A stretch of 64,000 bases of DNA from Opeltia flavorubescens (taxonomy: Eukaryota; Ascomycota; Lecanoromycetes; Teloschistales; Teloschistaceae): positions 1,393,529-1,457,528 of the forward strand of contig KE546980.1 of the NCBI GenBank assembly GCA_000442125.1, written 5' to 3'. The position numbers were made by a program, and so were the translations under genes. Positions 25,116 to 37,225 of this stretch are shown piece after piece. Positions within the stretch are counted from its first letter, which is position 1. Every line of letters begins with the position of its first letter. Below the pieces are notes generated by a model. That model saw only the letters and a program-made list of their open reading frames with translations, did not search any database and was not told the origin of the DNA.

Positions 25116-26965
25116 CTAGTGTCTTTTTCTTTCTCGAACCTTTACGTAGAAGTTTTCCTGATACATGAAGGTATCGTCATGGACAGTCCATTCCTTCTCC
25201 GGATCGATCGGCTCGAAGTCGAAGCGTAGTACCAGCTCCGGTATGAGTGTGTTGAGTAGTAAGAGTGCGATGTTTTTTCCTATGCAGACTCGCGGCCCGC
25301 GACCGAACTACCATCATGAATAAATGAAATATCAGCATCAGCAGTCCTTTGGGATAAACGAGAGGAGATCGCCTGAAATTTCGACTTCTACCGTTGGATT
25401 CGGAGATCAGAGTTTGCTTACAGTAAGGAAGTACTGATCCATCTGCGCGACATTCTCATCATGGCTTAGCCAACGCTCGGGTCGAAATTCTCCAGCGTCA
25501 AGCCCAAAGACGTCGCGGTTCGCATTAGCGACATGCGGATTGATGCTAACGACATTCTGAGATTTTCCATCAGCATCATGTGCCTATCAGAGGGGTGGTG
25601 CGCTCATNCCCCCGCCGGTATAAACTGTCCAGCTAGAACCAATCCTCCTTCTGGAACAACCCGCTTGAGATCACTACCGAAACCCGGTAGTATTCGATTC
25701 GTTTCTTTTAACACGGCTTGGAGATATGGCAGAGCTTGAGCCTCTGTTGGTGAGATGACACTTTCTGCTGTTCTTCCCTTTTGGCTTTCAGCCCATTCGT
25801 CCAGCTCCCGGCGGAGTTTTGCTAGGACCCTGGGGTTTTTTGAGAGGAAGTATATTGCGGTGTTCAAAGCCGCGGAACTTGTGTCTGCGCCGGCGACTAT
25901 GTTGGGGATCATGTGGAAGGATACGTCCTCTGCGGTGAAGGTTGATGGATTTTTGAAATGCTTCTCTTGGAAAAGACTGACGAAGCTATGCGGTCTGTTG
26001 GAAGTCTTCTCGTTGTCTACCATATCGTTCTCCGCTGACGACTTCATGTTCTTTATGGCCTGCTCGCCGATGTGGATGAGATGGAGGAGTCCACTGTTTC
26101 CGTTGGGCAGGAGTACTTGCAAAATGCGAATGAGGATAGGATGCCATTCGACGAATACGCCGACTGTCATGCCATATCGCAGGAATCCTGCGTTTCCTTC
26201 AATGAGCCCGTTGATGTCTTGTTCGTTCTCCAGACAGCCGAAGACCTGGCCGAACTAGAAAACTTTAGTGACAAGATCAAGAGTATGATAGGGTTCCTTG
26301 GCTGACTGTCAGATTCGCCAGCGCGTCATAGGCATAAAAGTTGACCAATTTGCATATATCCAGCGGAATATCGCCATCGCAGTTCGCCCGGCGGCCAAGT
26401 TTGTCAAAGAAAATTCGGTTTACGTGATCGGCCCTATAGGCGAGAGCATTCAGAGCTGCTGCAGTGTAGAACTCGTTCACTTGGCGTCGCCTCTCTAGAT
26501 GTTGCTGATTGTTCGCCATGGTAAACATACCCGGCGGTTCGCCTGGAGCTGTAAAGACGTGATACCATTGCGCCTAGAATTCGTTAGACCACGTTAAACA
26601 TGAGAGCTAGTATAGCGAAAGAAAACCTTCTCCAACTGATTTCTGGTTCGGAAAATCACTTTGGCTGCTTCCGGATCGTCGAAGCTGTATTCATTCGGAG
26701 CGATTCGGACGATTGGCCCTGGATTATATTAATCGGGTCGGTAAATAACCAGTATAGAGGTGTAAGACCCACCATAGCGACGATGCAGATCGGTGATGAT
26801 CTTATGCCAATTCCGAGAGGCGACTGCTTTCAGCAGCCAGAAGCGCGTGTAATTGGCAAGTGTTGGACCAGGGATATTTCGTAGAGGGTTGCGGAATTCG
26901 AGGTAGATCACACTCAGTGCATAAAGAATCGGGAGAAGTAGGAGTGCAGTCAAGATAGGATGCAT
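25116..26965 (-). CDS. cytochrome P450 monooxygenase (507 aa, 6 exons)
   Basis: Model: 26773-26965, 26627-26718, 26307-26573, 25610-26254, 25422-25556, 25116-25307, giving 1524 bases in frame with introns of 52-114 bases. An N-terminal membrane anchor (TALLLLPILYALSVIYLEF) and proline-rich hinge (NIPGPTLANY) place it on the ER. All diagnostic motifs are present: I-helix AGADTSSAA, K-helix KETNR (Glu368/Arg371), FRPERW and haem-binding FGRGPRVCIG (Cys452). The short length and motif wording resemble the pisatin-demethylase-like group of fungal P450s, but a family name should not be given from this. The substrate is unknown. The ambiguous base at 25608 falls on the second base of the intron-4 donor, where a T restores a normal GTATGA donor. 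This gene is convergent with the P450 pseudogene and of clearly different sequence, so the two are not a recent duplicate. Confidence 0.9.
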
Positions 26966-28838
26966 AGTCACGACCGAAATGCCTCTGATAGGTGTTGATC
27001 GGCTGTGTTCTGCAACGGCAAGTAAACGACGGTATGATTTTTCTCTTGCTAGGGCGAGGTTAGATGCCCGCCTTCATGTTCTGTGTTCCAAAGATGTAGT
27101 GTTTGATATCCTGGTGATACATGATACATTTATGACCCCGCGCGGGGTACTCGTATCCAAGACACTATAGTGGTGACTTGGACGGCGGTGATGGGGCTTG
27201 CAGAAGGGTATGTTTGGCTGCATATCTAGTACAATGGACAGCAGACTAGGAGCTTATACATATTTCTTATGGATTGCTGTGTTTTTCAATCCAAGGTGCC
27301 GAGATTCTTCGTCGCCAACGCTGTCGCGAGACATTAACAGAGTCGTGGTGAGCCACCTCATTCGTGCTCGATACCGCTGAACCCTCACACAAGGCCGAAG
27401 TGGTCAAGGGAATTGCCTTTTAATATGAGCCGTGTTCCAGCCAAGATGGTCATTAGTCAATCTTGTTAGCTTTCTGCCAAGATCTACCGTCGCCACGCCG
27501 CTGATATGTCAACATGCCAAACCTTAGGTCCGCTGGACTTGGCTGTGTCATTGGTAGGCGCATCGAAGTCTTGATCGATATGACATTAATGAAACTCGAC
27601 TCTGGAGTAGAGGATGGCTAAAATTCCAGATCAACTACACACGACACTGGGAATATCCCGCGCAGGTCGTCAACATTGACTGTTCGCACCATAAGCCTTC
27701 TAAGATAATATCGCCTTGTTGGTGGAGCAAACATGAATGTGTGCCATATCACGAAGGACTCTTGAAGTCATTTAGACTAGTATAAGAATTGACGAAGCAA
27801 TATGAAAAGAAATACAATTACCCATCCACCTCCAGAAATATTGTGAAATTTGTCGCAAATGAGGAAATATGTCGGAAGCGAGGAGGCATTGAATATTCAG
27901 AGATATTGGCAAGTAAGGATTCGAGAAAGTGTTTTTACTCTCTACCTTGTCCGCTGTGGCCAAGAAAAAAATATCCATCTTGAAATGATCATGCAGCCAA
28001 AGACGGGGACTATCAGCTTGATTGCTGATTGGGTAGACCAGTGTTTGGTACTACGACCGATTAGTTGTAGCGCCTTGGTAGTGCTTAGCGCGTCTTGGCT
28101 TACCGTAAAAGAATCTGATCATAGTCGAGCTAATCTCTTACCTTTATTCGCCCAATTTCACGACACAGGTTTGCTTGCAAAGCTTCGTGTCTAAACCACA
28201 ATGATGCAGGTAGCCTTTACCTTAGAGCGTGGTATTGAATCTTACGACAGCCATGCAAGACATCATGAGAACATGCAGCGTGAACAAGGCATTTACGCAC
28301 AGGCGCACCAGTGAGATCTCTCGGGGAGGAGTCTCCAAAAGCCGCATCGTACACTCGGTGGGACTGTGCCAGGCATTTGCAGTATAAGTTTTCCAGGCTC
28401 GCGGATGATCGACCGGAATGGCAAGATCCGATGCACGTAAGTCATTCCATGCACCACTAAGTAAGTCCGGCATCTGCAAGCAGGCGGAGGGCATAAAGAT
28501 GTGTAAAGCCGTTTTCGCAGAAGCTCGAAGGAAAATTATGAGGGTTTCTGAGAGCGCCTTGAAGCTCACTGCCAAACGAAACATTATGCTAGCTCATCGG
28601 TCATGCTAAATTTGAAGTATGGCCTCATGACTCTTCCGTTGGCTTAAGGAAGTTGCCAACGCAGCAAAGCAGCGATTTGCAAATCACATCTGCATTTCAT
28701 TTTTCATTAAATACCCCAGGACAATCCATTGTAACCAGAAGGAGACCCGGTGCCATCGAATGAAAGCTCGAAAGGACGCATCTTGGATTATCCATATCAT
28801 GAAAACCCTGCAGGTGACCAACAAAAGCCCTATGTGCG
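26966..28838. other. intergenic, no convincing gene
   Basis: About 1.9 kb upstream of the P450. A 120-codon ATG frame on the minus strand (28222-28584) and a 114-codon frame on the plus strand (27850-28194) have no recognisable domain and are not annotated. Confidence 0.4.
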
Positions 28839-30095
28839 TTAATCTTTGGATCTTTCAACCTCCGGTGGTGATTTATACTCGTCCAGACTGGTCTCAGTAT
28901 AAGTAGGATCAGTCATTGAATTCGACGCGCTATCGCGATGCAAGCCACCGCTGAGCCCGGTTATTGTTTCGGGCGAAGTCGAAATATCAGTCAACCGTAC
29001 ATGCCCACCTATCTCAGACTTCTTGTGTCTTACAAGCAATCGTCTTGTCGAGGGAATCCATGGGCTGCCGTTTTTACCGTTCTTCTTCGACGGCGGGACG
29101 ACGAAGATGGAGCGGAAAGCTGTCAGTGAGAGCATTGTCACAGCCACACAAGCTTCGACTTGTTGCCACATGTAAATCCAAGGGTTATCGAATTTACCAC
29201 GGTAATCAAAGCCGGGAATTTTGACGATAGCGATGATGATTATGAAAACGTTGAGGCAGAGGAAAGCAGCGAACCCGAGTTTTTGACTGGTCTTGAGTCG
29301 AACGCGCCATAGTATCCACACTGGGATCATAAGAACTAGAGCTACAAATCAGCAACTCGTGTGCCGCTCGTGAGAGAGTATCCGACGAACTTATCACATC
29401 TGTAATTATATCTAGTACAGCAAATACAGCCGCCACAGTCAATTCCTTCTTGACTGCTTGAGAGGTCGAGGAACATTCAGCTATTCCACGATTTGATCAG
29501 AAGAGCTTGTTTCAGCGAGAAAGTATTCGGCTAACCAGCTTTGATACCTGTCTTCGGACAGGCGATAAAGTTACTGCCGATTGTACAAGCGGCTACGATG
29601 CCCGTGAATGTCACTGCGGCTTTCCAACATGTATGCAGTATTGGAAGCCGGTCAACAAGAGATCTGAAAAGCGCCAAGAAGCCGAATTTGATCAAGAAGA
29701 TGCAAACCCAGGAGAAAGTTACGTATACCCGGGAGATCCTAGCCATCTTGTCCATTTCTTCAAGAAGCTCGGCTTTATTGACTCCAGGTCCCAGTGCCAT
29801 ACTGGGGTTCAGTATTAAGGCGGCAGCCAAGAATATTCCTTGAGTGTTGTAGAATATCAGTCCAGTGGTTGCGCTTAGGAACAAGCAGGAGGAAAGAAGA
29901 AAGTAGTCGTCGAGCCGGAGTTTCAATCGAAGTCGTAGGCGAATGCCGATGCGGGCAATGGCAGCAATGATTGCGATACCGAAGAACACGCCATTAACTA
30001 CCTAGGAGCTATCAGGTTGGTTTTACCATAACTTGGGGGTTTTCATCTCATACTTTGAAAGTAGGCTCGGAAACTCTTCCTGTTGGAAGATCCAT
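28839..30095 (-). CDS. fungal rhodopsin-domain integral membrane protein (362 aa)
   Basis: Model: 30054-30095, 29548-30001, 29391-29480, 28839-29341, giving 1089 bases in frame with introns of 49-67 bases. The first exon is only 14 codons (MDLPTGRVSEPTFK). Seven hydrophobic segments follow in the order of the fungal rhodopsin domain family (SAT4-type, PF20684). Segment 1 is followed by a very basic loop (RIGIRLRLRLKLRLDDYFLL), in the position of the family's usual R-x3-DD motif. Further marks are the Trp-containing helix YVTFSWVCIFLIKFGFLALF, the conserved Cys in FIACPKT, and the VLDIITD helix. The C-terminal tail of about 110 residues is polar and basic. These proteins are named for the domain, not for bound retinal; no Schiff-base Lys can be assigned here. 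Function in this family is largely unknown. Confidence 0.85.
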
Positions 30096-33000
30096 CTGGA
30101 GATTGTGGAACCTGGAATCTTGACGATAAGGAGAAAAAGACACCGAGGTAGTATGAGACAAGGCTAAAACCAGGAATTTCGGTGCTACTTAGGTAATGAG
30201 TCTCATGGCTGTCATGGTGCACCCACAACACAGGTCAAGCTTAGGCTCTGACGTAAGCCATGTTCTGCGCATTTCTTCTACATGCTGCATCATGCCGCGC
30301 AGGCCTATCATTGACTCAGGAGCGATTCCAGTGGGCAGTATGTGCATTATTCGAATCGACGCCATGCAGCCCACCTATCGGCCGAGGACAGGTAAGCCTT
30401 CTCACCGATCTCAGTCCATAGGTCCCCAGCACGAAAACACATTCGACAAGCAGGCAACTGTCGCCATGCAAATCGTGTAGCGGAGATGTTTTGACGTCGT
30501 ATCGTTTTCGATTACCGTGCGCCATTCCATGCACATGGCACTTTAAGAATCGAGATCGACAACTAGCATATCCCGATGTGAAATGGCGGTGAAATGATCG
30601 ATGCATCCTGTGCGCATTTTCAGGCCATTCATTGAGGTCCATCTGCTACCCTACATCACTTGGGTAAGATCTCCCGCACCGACTACCTCCGCCCCCTCCA
30701 TATCTACCTCGTTTTTTCTTCGCCTCATATGCCTTCCCTTTAATCAGCGTCATGCTTGACGCTGCTTCATGCGCGGCCTGGCCTGCATTGCTTATGCCAA
30801 GCTATTTTTTGTGCCGATTTATATGCGCTTGAATAACCTTTTGCACTTTTGAGATGGAACTGCGAAAATAAAATCGTTCCATCGGCGACATCAAAAAAAG
30901 TCTGGATATAGTGGAATCGAGGGGTTTCAAGGATTGAAGTTATACCCAAGGGATTGTGTCGACATCTATATAGTAGACGATAAGCTAAGAGAAGTGCTCT
31001 GGACCATCCTTTTGTTGCGCCCCATGAAGTGTTTCTACATTTCAAAAAATTTTGCAAGGGCGAAATCTATGATTATCGTTAGAGCTTTTTGGTCGAAAAT
31101 TGTATAGCTAATTTTGAATGTATTGTATAACATATAAACTTATTGAGGCAATTGACCACTCTACACATCTATCACCGATTATGTTAACGCCCCCAAGCGA
31201 TCAAATTTTCAAAAAACTCTTTTGGCTTCATATGGCTTTTCACTTCTTGGATATGGTTTTGCATTTCTTTATGACATGGATGATTTTTTTGCGTAGGTGC
31301 AAATAGTCGTTGAACGATGTAGAGATGCACATCCTATCTAGCCCAATGATTCTTTACCTATTACTTTTGCCTATCTGGGATATCGAGATCAGATCCGATA
31401 GGTCTGGATCCAAAGCTGGACTCATCGCAGAGACAATGTTATATTTTTGCATCTACGATATTGCAGCTGCCGGATGTCCGGGACTTGATGCTTTCTCCGA
31501 AGGCCTCGATTTCAGTAGTTCTCCAGCCGCTTGTATGATGAATGTGTTGCGAGTAATTCTATTGGCCGGTAGAGTTTGCACTTTCAAACAGGGGAACGGT
31601 TGAACTAGTCAGACTTATAGTTACTGTACGCTCCTAACTTTAGACTAGACTCTCCTAAGTGTTCGCGTGTGATAAGAATACGCTGCCATTGAGATATATT
31701 TCTTATACCCACACCGGGCAGAAGGTTTAGATGCACCCGTGTTCAATCAAGCCTATTGTAGCAATTGAGGCATCATCGGTTACGTGGACAGTTCGTACTG
31801 AGTCGTCATGCTGAGCCCGATATCGTTAAAGGCATGTTAGAAATTCTACGTATTGCTGGTGAAAAGGCCGATGTGGCATGGTTCACCGTCCTTCTTCTGT
31901 AAAGAATATTCGTGAAGGTCTCGAGTAGATCCCAGGCCATCGAATCTTAAGAAAAGCCTCTTCTGTATCCCAGATTACTATATGGATTCTGATGATACTC
32001 ATTGAGATTGGCCGGCTGACGTCGCTGTCTTGCTACCCGGGGTAGAAAAGACGACGGAGGAGGATACGGCCTTGTCGTAAAACGCCTTTGACAAAACCAT
32101 GGTTTCCATTTCACCGACTCTCGTTTTCTATATCATCTGGCTCATATCGGAGTCTACAATTCAATCTGGAATTCAACAATCGCAAGTCTTCACCGTATCC
32201 AGCTTGCACGGATAGCTGCATATCGCGCAAGCACTCCCCAGACCAATCGCTAATCGCTGATCCTAGCGCTGGAGACTCTTACCATCGCGGTAATCCCTAT
32301 GTGGTCCTCTAGGCGAGTGCGTCTGGACGTTGAAGTAGATGTACTACCTTCGGAATTTGAAATTGCAAATATAATTTATTATCAAGCCGTATAGTAAAGT
32401 GACTTAATAATCTTACGCTATTAGAATTAGAGGAATGGGTTACAAGAACAGGGCAATAATGAAAGGACGGTCTTTTCTTCCTGCTTTTCGTTTTTCTCGA
32501 TTCTATAACACTGATTTTACAATAGACAAGATTTATTTGATAATGCTTAAATTTGATAATCTCGAAAGGTTCCTTAAGATCTTGAAACACTTTTTTAGTC
32601 GTGAAATATTTCTTAACTCTATTTAAGAGCGCTCTGGTAGTCGCTAGATTTTTTAGTGTCGTCTTCCCAAGCCGGTACACCTACAGTCGCTAATTGCACC
32701 AATCTCCATGCCGAGAAATTCAAATTAAGGAAATCTTATGGTAGCCTCGGTAAGCGCGATATAACAGCGGACCTTCTATACACAGATGCCAAATTCAAGG
32801 GAATCTGTGGTGATGTTAGGGGTTCGTTGTGTATGTGCACTAGGTACCTTGTTCTCTTCCTCCAATGCGAGCGATACCTTTATTAGTCCTATAATAATTA
32901 GCAAGGAGATCAAGCAACCCTAAGATCCATTCATCCAAGACAAGAATTCAGTATATCGAAGTCTCGTTTCTCTAGGAGTGAAAGATACAAACCCTTCTAC

Positions 33001-33236
33001 TCAAAATTGAATTGATACATTGTTGAAGATATTCTTTGCCGAGGAAGAGATGAAGAGCTTTATTAGGATAATCTGGCTGGTGCCCGTGATCAATCAACCC
33101 TATACCAGATATTGTCAATAGCTGTTAACGATAGACAATACCACACTCTAGCTGAGTGTCCAATAGAATAGAAGGTTCATTAATTAATTTATATCTTATG
33201 TTCGTTGAAATTAAATCGGAACGATAGTCGATTTGA
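30096..33236. other. long gene-poor region
   Basis: About 3.1 kb without a supportable gene. Open frames are short and uninformative on both strands. Base composition drifts toward AT from about 31000, but CA and TG dinucleotides are still frequent, so it is not RIP-saturated like the tip of the chromosome. It separates the intact inland genes from the decaying outer genes. Confidence 0.5.
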
Positions 33237-34945
33237 TTACATTTCATCCCGCGGTCGCTTTCGACTTTCCTTTGGTATAATTATTCCACGGTCGTGGCTA
33301 GTGCGTGCGTCTATAAGACCCTGTAATGCATCCGATACTCGAGTTCGGTCTTCTCCGTCCCATACAGTCATTGCTGCTATCAACTCTAGAGCGACTCGAG
33401 TATCGATATCTTGCGTGGATTGGCTGACTCTCGAGAGCTGTTTCTCGAATGCCGTATAAGCTTTCGCTATTACGGTCGCGACTGGATAGCCTCTCTGTGG
33501 CGTTCCGCCGTAATTGGCCCAGTTGAAATGGTGGCCGGTGAACAGAGCGTATATGACCAGTCCCAGGGCCTATGTGTCTACACTTTTGTCGTAAGGTAGG
33601 GGTTGCGGCCCCTGCCCTTTCAAAGATTTTAGTGCTATGATTTCTGGGGCTAGAAATGGTAAGGTCCCTTTCATATGGTCTGTGGACGTTGAATCTGTAG
33701 TCGCTGCATCGAGGTCAATGATAATGCCTCTAGGCTTGCTGAAAGATGTTATAGCTAAATTGCCGGGACTAATATCTCTGTGCATTATGCCCTTCTGGTC
33801 GTGTAAGTAGGACATCCCGTTCAAGTAGTCGGCAAAAAGAGCTGTCTTTGCATGAACATCGGGCTTATAGCTGGTTATCACATCTGCTAGATTTGACGAT
33901 GTAAGTGGCGTGTATATACAGCAGGCATCTGGAACCTTGGTATCAAAATTGCTTATACATTCTAGCAATTGAAGGATGTTGTTCTTGGCAATCATCAGCC
34001 GATTCCTTGCAATTAAGGTNGATCCAGACATACGTGTTGTCCGATGTATTCCATGAGCTTCACATGTGAGCGTATTTCAAGCTCTTTCGGGTTCTTGAAA
34101 ATTTTGAATGCTACAGTGTCTCCACTCTTGTTCCAACCAGCACTTATCTTTCCAAAAGTCCCTTGATTGAACGCTCTTGGCGAACAGTAGTACTCACCCA
34201 GCGCTGTAGCAACACCGACTGAACCGGGGGAGATATATTGATTGATAGACCAGGAGGAGTCGTGATGATTCCTCATATATTGTGTGACTGTCGGCTTGAA
34301 ACCTTCAGAATAGAAGTAGTCTGTATACTCGAAAGTGTACGCGCCGTCACCAATGAAAATTATCTCTCCAGGCTCGAGTAGAAGAGTCTCTGGATACCTG
34401 AAGGCTTTGGGGCCTTTACTACCAATTTTGACGGTATGTCGCGCTTGTAGAAGGATTCGACAGGATTCCGGATGAAGCCTCAAGGTCGCGTGATAGCCTG
34501 CTACTCGTAGCTGGTCCCGATAGCGTCGAGGGGGAGCTAACAAAAGATCTATCTCCTTCAAATTAGTCCCCATGCGCCATCCCTGTTCAGGATCACAGGG
34601 GACATCGGTCAAGCGAAGTCCGAACCCTCCGATCCATCTTCGGTAGGGATAGGCTGGTGGCTGCTCATAGCTTGGATCCTCATTATCTTCTGAGAAGACA
34701 CTTTGTGATCTGGGCCGACGGGAGTCACAATGGAGAAAGCGACGGAAGTGATCATATTTTGGGGCATGCTTAATGACCTTGTTCACTGTCGCATCAAATG
34801 CTGTAATGGCATTCTCGTTCATCGGCCGGAGCCAGGCGAACACTTGCTTCTCGTTAAGCCAAATGGCATTTCCAGACTCCGCAATTGGGGTGTTTGGTAC
34901 AGTGGAGCCGTCAGAGTCGGTCTTGGTCTCCAGCTCCGGGTCCAT
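33237..34945 (-). pseudogene. FHA-domain protein kinase with one nonsense codon (552 codons)
   Basis: Model: 34034-34945 and 33237-33983 (50-base intron that contains the ambiguous base 34020). The frame is complete from ATG to TAA except for one TAG at 33570-33572 (codon 442). Residues about 110-210 resemble a forkhead-associated (FHA) phosphothreonine-binding fold. A kinase domain follows: GTFGKISAG glycine loop, VAFKIF with the ATP Lys, HRDISPGN catalytic loop (Asp near 374), and LPFLAPEII for APE. The DFG metal-binding motif reads DLDAA, keeping the Asp but losing Phe-Gly. The TAG replaces the invariant Trp of the subdomain IX D-V-W-x-L-G motif, and the frame downstream is coherent to a basic tail (SRKRPRDEM). 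So the gene is otherwise intact and recently broken, or the base is a sequencing error. The TGG-to-TAG change is C-to-T in a CpA context on the plus strand, as RIP makes. Fungal FHA-kinases of this type are poorly described. Confidence 0.82.
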
Positions 34946-35393
34946 GACGATAGACAGCTTGCTAAAGCCAGGATCTTTTTACAAAGTACATATCAGAATG
35001 ACATGGAGTCCAGCTCTGTCTACATCAAGTCACCGCTCATAATGGCATAGATATTACACCCCGCTTTGGGCAACACACGTTAGCACTACCCGTTAGCACT
35101 ATCCGCGAAGTTTGGCCCGATTGAGATAAGCTGATTTGTCGGATTGGGCCAAGCTTCACGGACAATACCCTGCTAGCGTTGTGTTCTCCTTGATCGATGC
35201 GAGCGATGGCCACGCCGAGACTAGCTATAAAAAGGCTAGCGTGAAAGCCCCCTCGCCAAGGACTTGGCGTCCGTCCCAGCTTCTTCATCCATCCGGTTTT
35301 CGAAGTCTTCATTCTTCGTCACGACAACAGACATGTTTCCACCCTGCAACAATCCTATCCAGCCGGCACCCCGATTCAGCTCTGATCCATATA
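34946..35393. promoter_or_regulatory. divergent promoter region
   Basis: About 450 bases between the divergent FHA-kinase and unknown 324-aa gene. It includes a GTTAGCACTACC/GTTAGCACTATCC direct repeat at about 35080-35105. Both genes probably draw promoters from here. Confidence 0.4.
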
Positions 35394-36417
35394 ATGAACG
35401 AAGACAATCTTCTCCAGGCTACGGGCGTGGGAGAGGCTTTGCGACGTCTCGCCGCGCATACGGAGAAAAGAAAGAGAGAGAACGCACACGCGGCAGGCTT
35501 CGCCAGTTTGGAAGAATACGAGCAAGATAAGCTGGACCGACGACGACAACAAGAGATGAATGAGGAGGAGTCTATCAAAGAACACTGCTTGGCCATGGGC
35601 ATAGCAAGGGAGCAGTACGACTTAGAAAGGGAAGACTTTCTGCTTGACCAGATCGAACGACACCCAAAGCCCAAGGAACATAATATCTTACCTCCAATGC
35701 AGGATTGTAATTGCGACTGCGAAGGTAAGTCACCTATTTAGGCTGGACGCCGCTAAATACTGATCAGACCCAGGTCACCCTATCCCTTTCTTCTGCCCCA
35801 AATCCCTCGTCCAGTACAAATCCCAGGACTTCCCGGACATGATCGAATATCTAGGCAATAGACATTACATTGACTCCGAAAAAGTCACGATAAAGAAAAC
35901 GGACAAGTCCAGGCGGTTGGATCAAGAGCTTTTGGAGCGACGATGGATACGAAGGCCGCTGGACGTACCAATAAACGATATACCTCCATGGTTCAAGGCA
36001 GATGGTGTCGTGCAGCAGATGATCCGTCAAAGTGCTCATCAGGATACATCCATTTCGTTCAGTCCATCGCCCGGGCGCACGCCAAGCTTGCTGTATGATC
36101 ATCCGGTGAGCAGCTCGCCTTCATCTGACGAGGCCGTGACTGCTTCAATGGATACTTCAGTGGAAATCGCAAATGCGGATCATAACGTTGTCACGCCATG
36201 TTTTCAGGAGGAGCCTCCCTTGGACATTCTAGCTCGCGACAGTAATGAGTGCGGCCTCCAAGCCCGCGCAGACGGACTCAGAAAAAGACGCCCAAAGGCA
36301 ACCACAAAGACGGTATACCGGCGTACGGGCAAAGGTTCAAGGATCGCGAAAGTATCTTGGAAGCCTGCGATGGGACTGCGCTCTCGTAACATCTCGAGGT
36401 TCTATGAGCTTGGCTAA
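35394..36417 (+). CDS. unknown protein, 324 aa
   Basis: Model: 35394-35724 and 35774-36417 (49-base intron with GTAAGT donor), 975 bases in frame. Start is the first ATG in the frame. The N-terminal third is strongly charged and helical (RLAAHTEKRKRENAHAAGF, EYEQDKLDRRRQQEMNEEES). A Cys cluster spanning the junction (CNCDCEGHPIPFFCPKS) could bind a metal. A central region with LLERRWIRRPLDVPINDIPPW follows, then a Ser/Pro-rich low-complexity stretch and a basic C-terminus (RKRRPKATTKTVYRR) that may act as a nuclear signal. No catalytic domain or membrane segment. Not recognised. Its position divergent from the FHA-kinase makes a functional pairing possible but unproven. Confidence 0.6.
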
Positions 36418-37225
36418 GCTTGAAACTCTTCACAATGCAACTAGGAGCGCTACGGAGATACTTGATGACCACGAGCCATCAACAGATTACCTGATGAATA
36501 TATGAAGGTCTGGGTCTTAGGTATATTACTGGTGAAACCCTTTGTGCTAGCAATATCACACGTGGTATTGGCAATTCCTGCTCTGCTTCCGCGTAATCTG
36601 TCGGCCAGGATTATCCTTCTTCAAGGACTTAATATACTGAAACTCGATCAGCGTATCTCCCGGACAAGCTATTGGAGACTATCTTCCAATGCGAAAAAGA
36701 CTTCGCGCCAGGTGAATGACGTGGACACACATATAGTGCTGACGGTGTAGAAAGTGACTGAATCAAAAAACCAGATTCATGACCATCGCATCCGTTCGAG
36801 AAGCTCGTCATATTGAGCCTTTGGGCACACCATCAACAGTCTTGGGGGTGGAATGGCTGACTCGCAAGGAGGGACGAGATGCAGCCAGAATCCATCGACA
36901 GCCACTGTTCATTACCGCGTTCAGCCATCATCCCGCGCTTACTGTTACACGAAATGATAATTGGTTTTTTCGAAATCTTCAGTGATCTCAGCCTCGTATC
37001 GGTGTGGTACAAATGATAGTTTCGGCATGGGTCGCGGCTCTTTTCCGAGTCAATCATTGGCCGCTCATACATGTTCATGCATGGACCCCAAATGTTTTCA
37101 GCCGAATACAGTGGATGTTGCCCTATAAGGCAACCTCCTTCAGCATATACATACGGAAGCCTCGCTCCTCCTCTTTCCTACTGCTTTATCTCATTACTTG
37201 ACAAGGTTTTTGGGGCCTTCTATCT
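36418..37225. other. intergenic, no gene seen
   Basis: About 800 bases with only short frames. It should contain the promoter of the downstream membrane protein gene. Confidence 0.4.

Noticed and set aside
28222-28584. 120-codon ATG frame on the minus strand
   Set aside because: No domain, no conserved-looking motif and isolated in a gene-poor stretch.
32309-32680. 123-codon minus-strand frame
   Set aside because: Lys/Leu-rich composition typical of random AT-leaning sequence; no similarity recognised.
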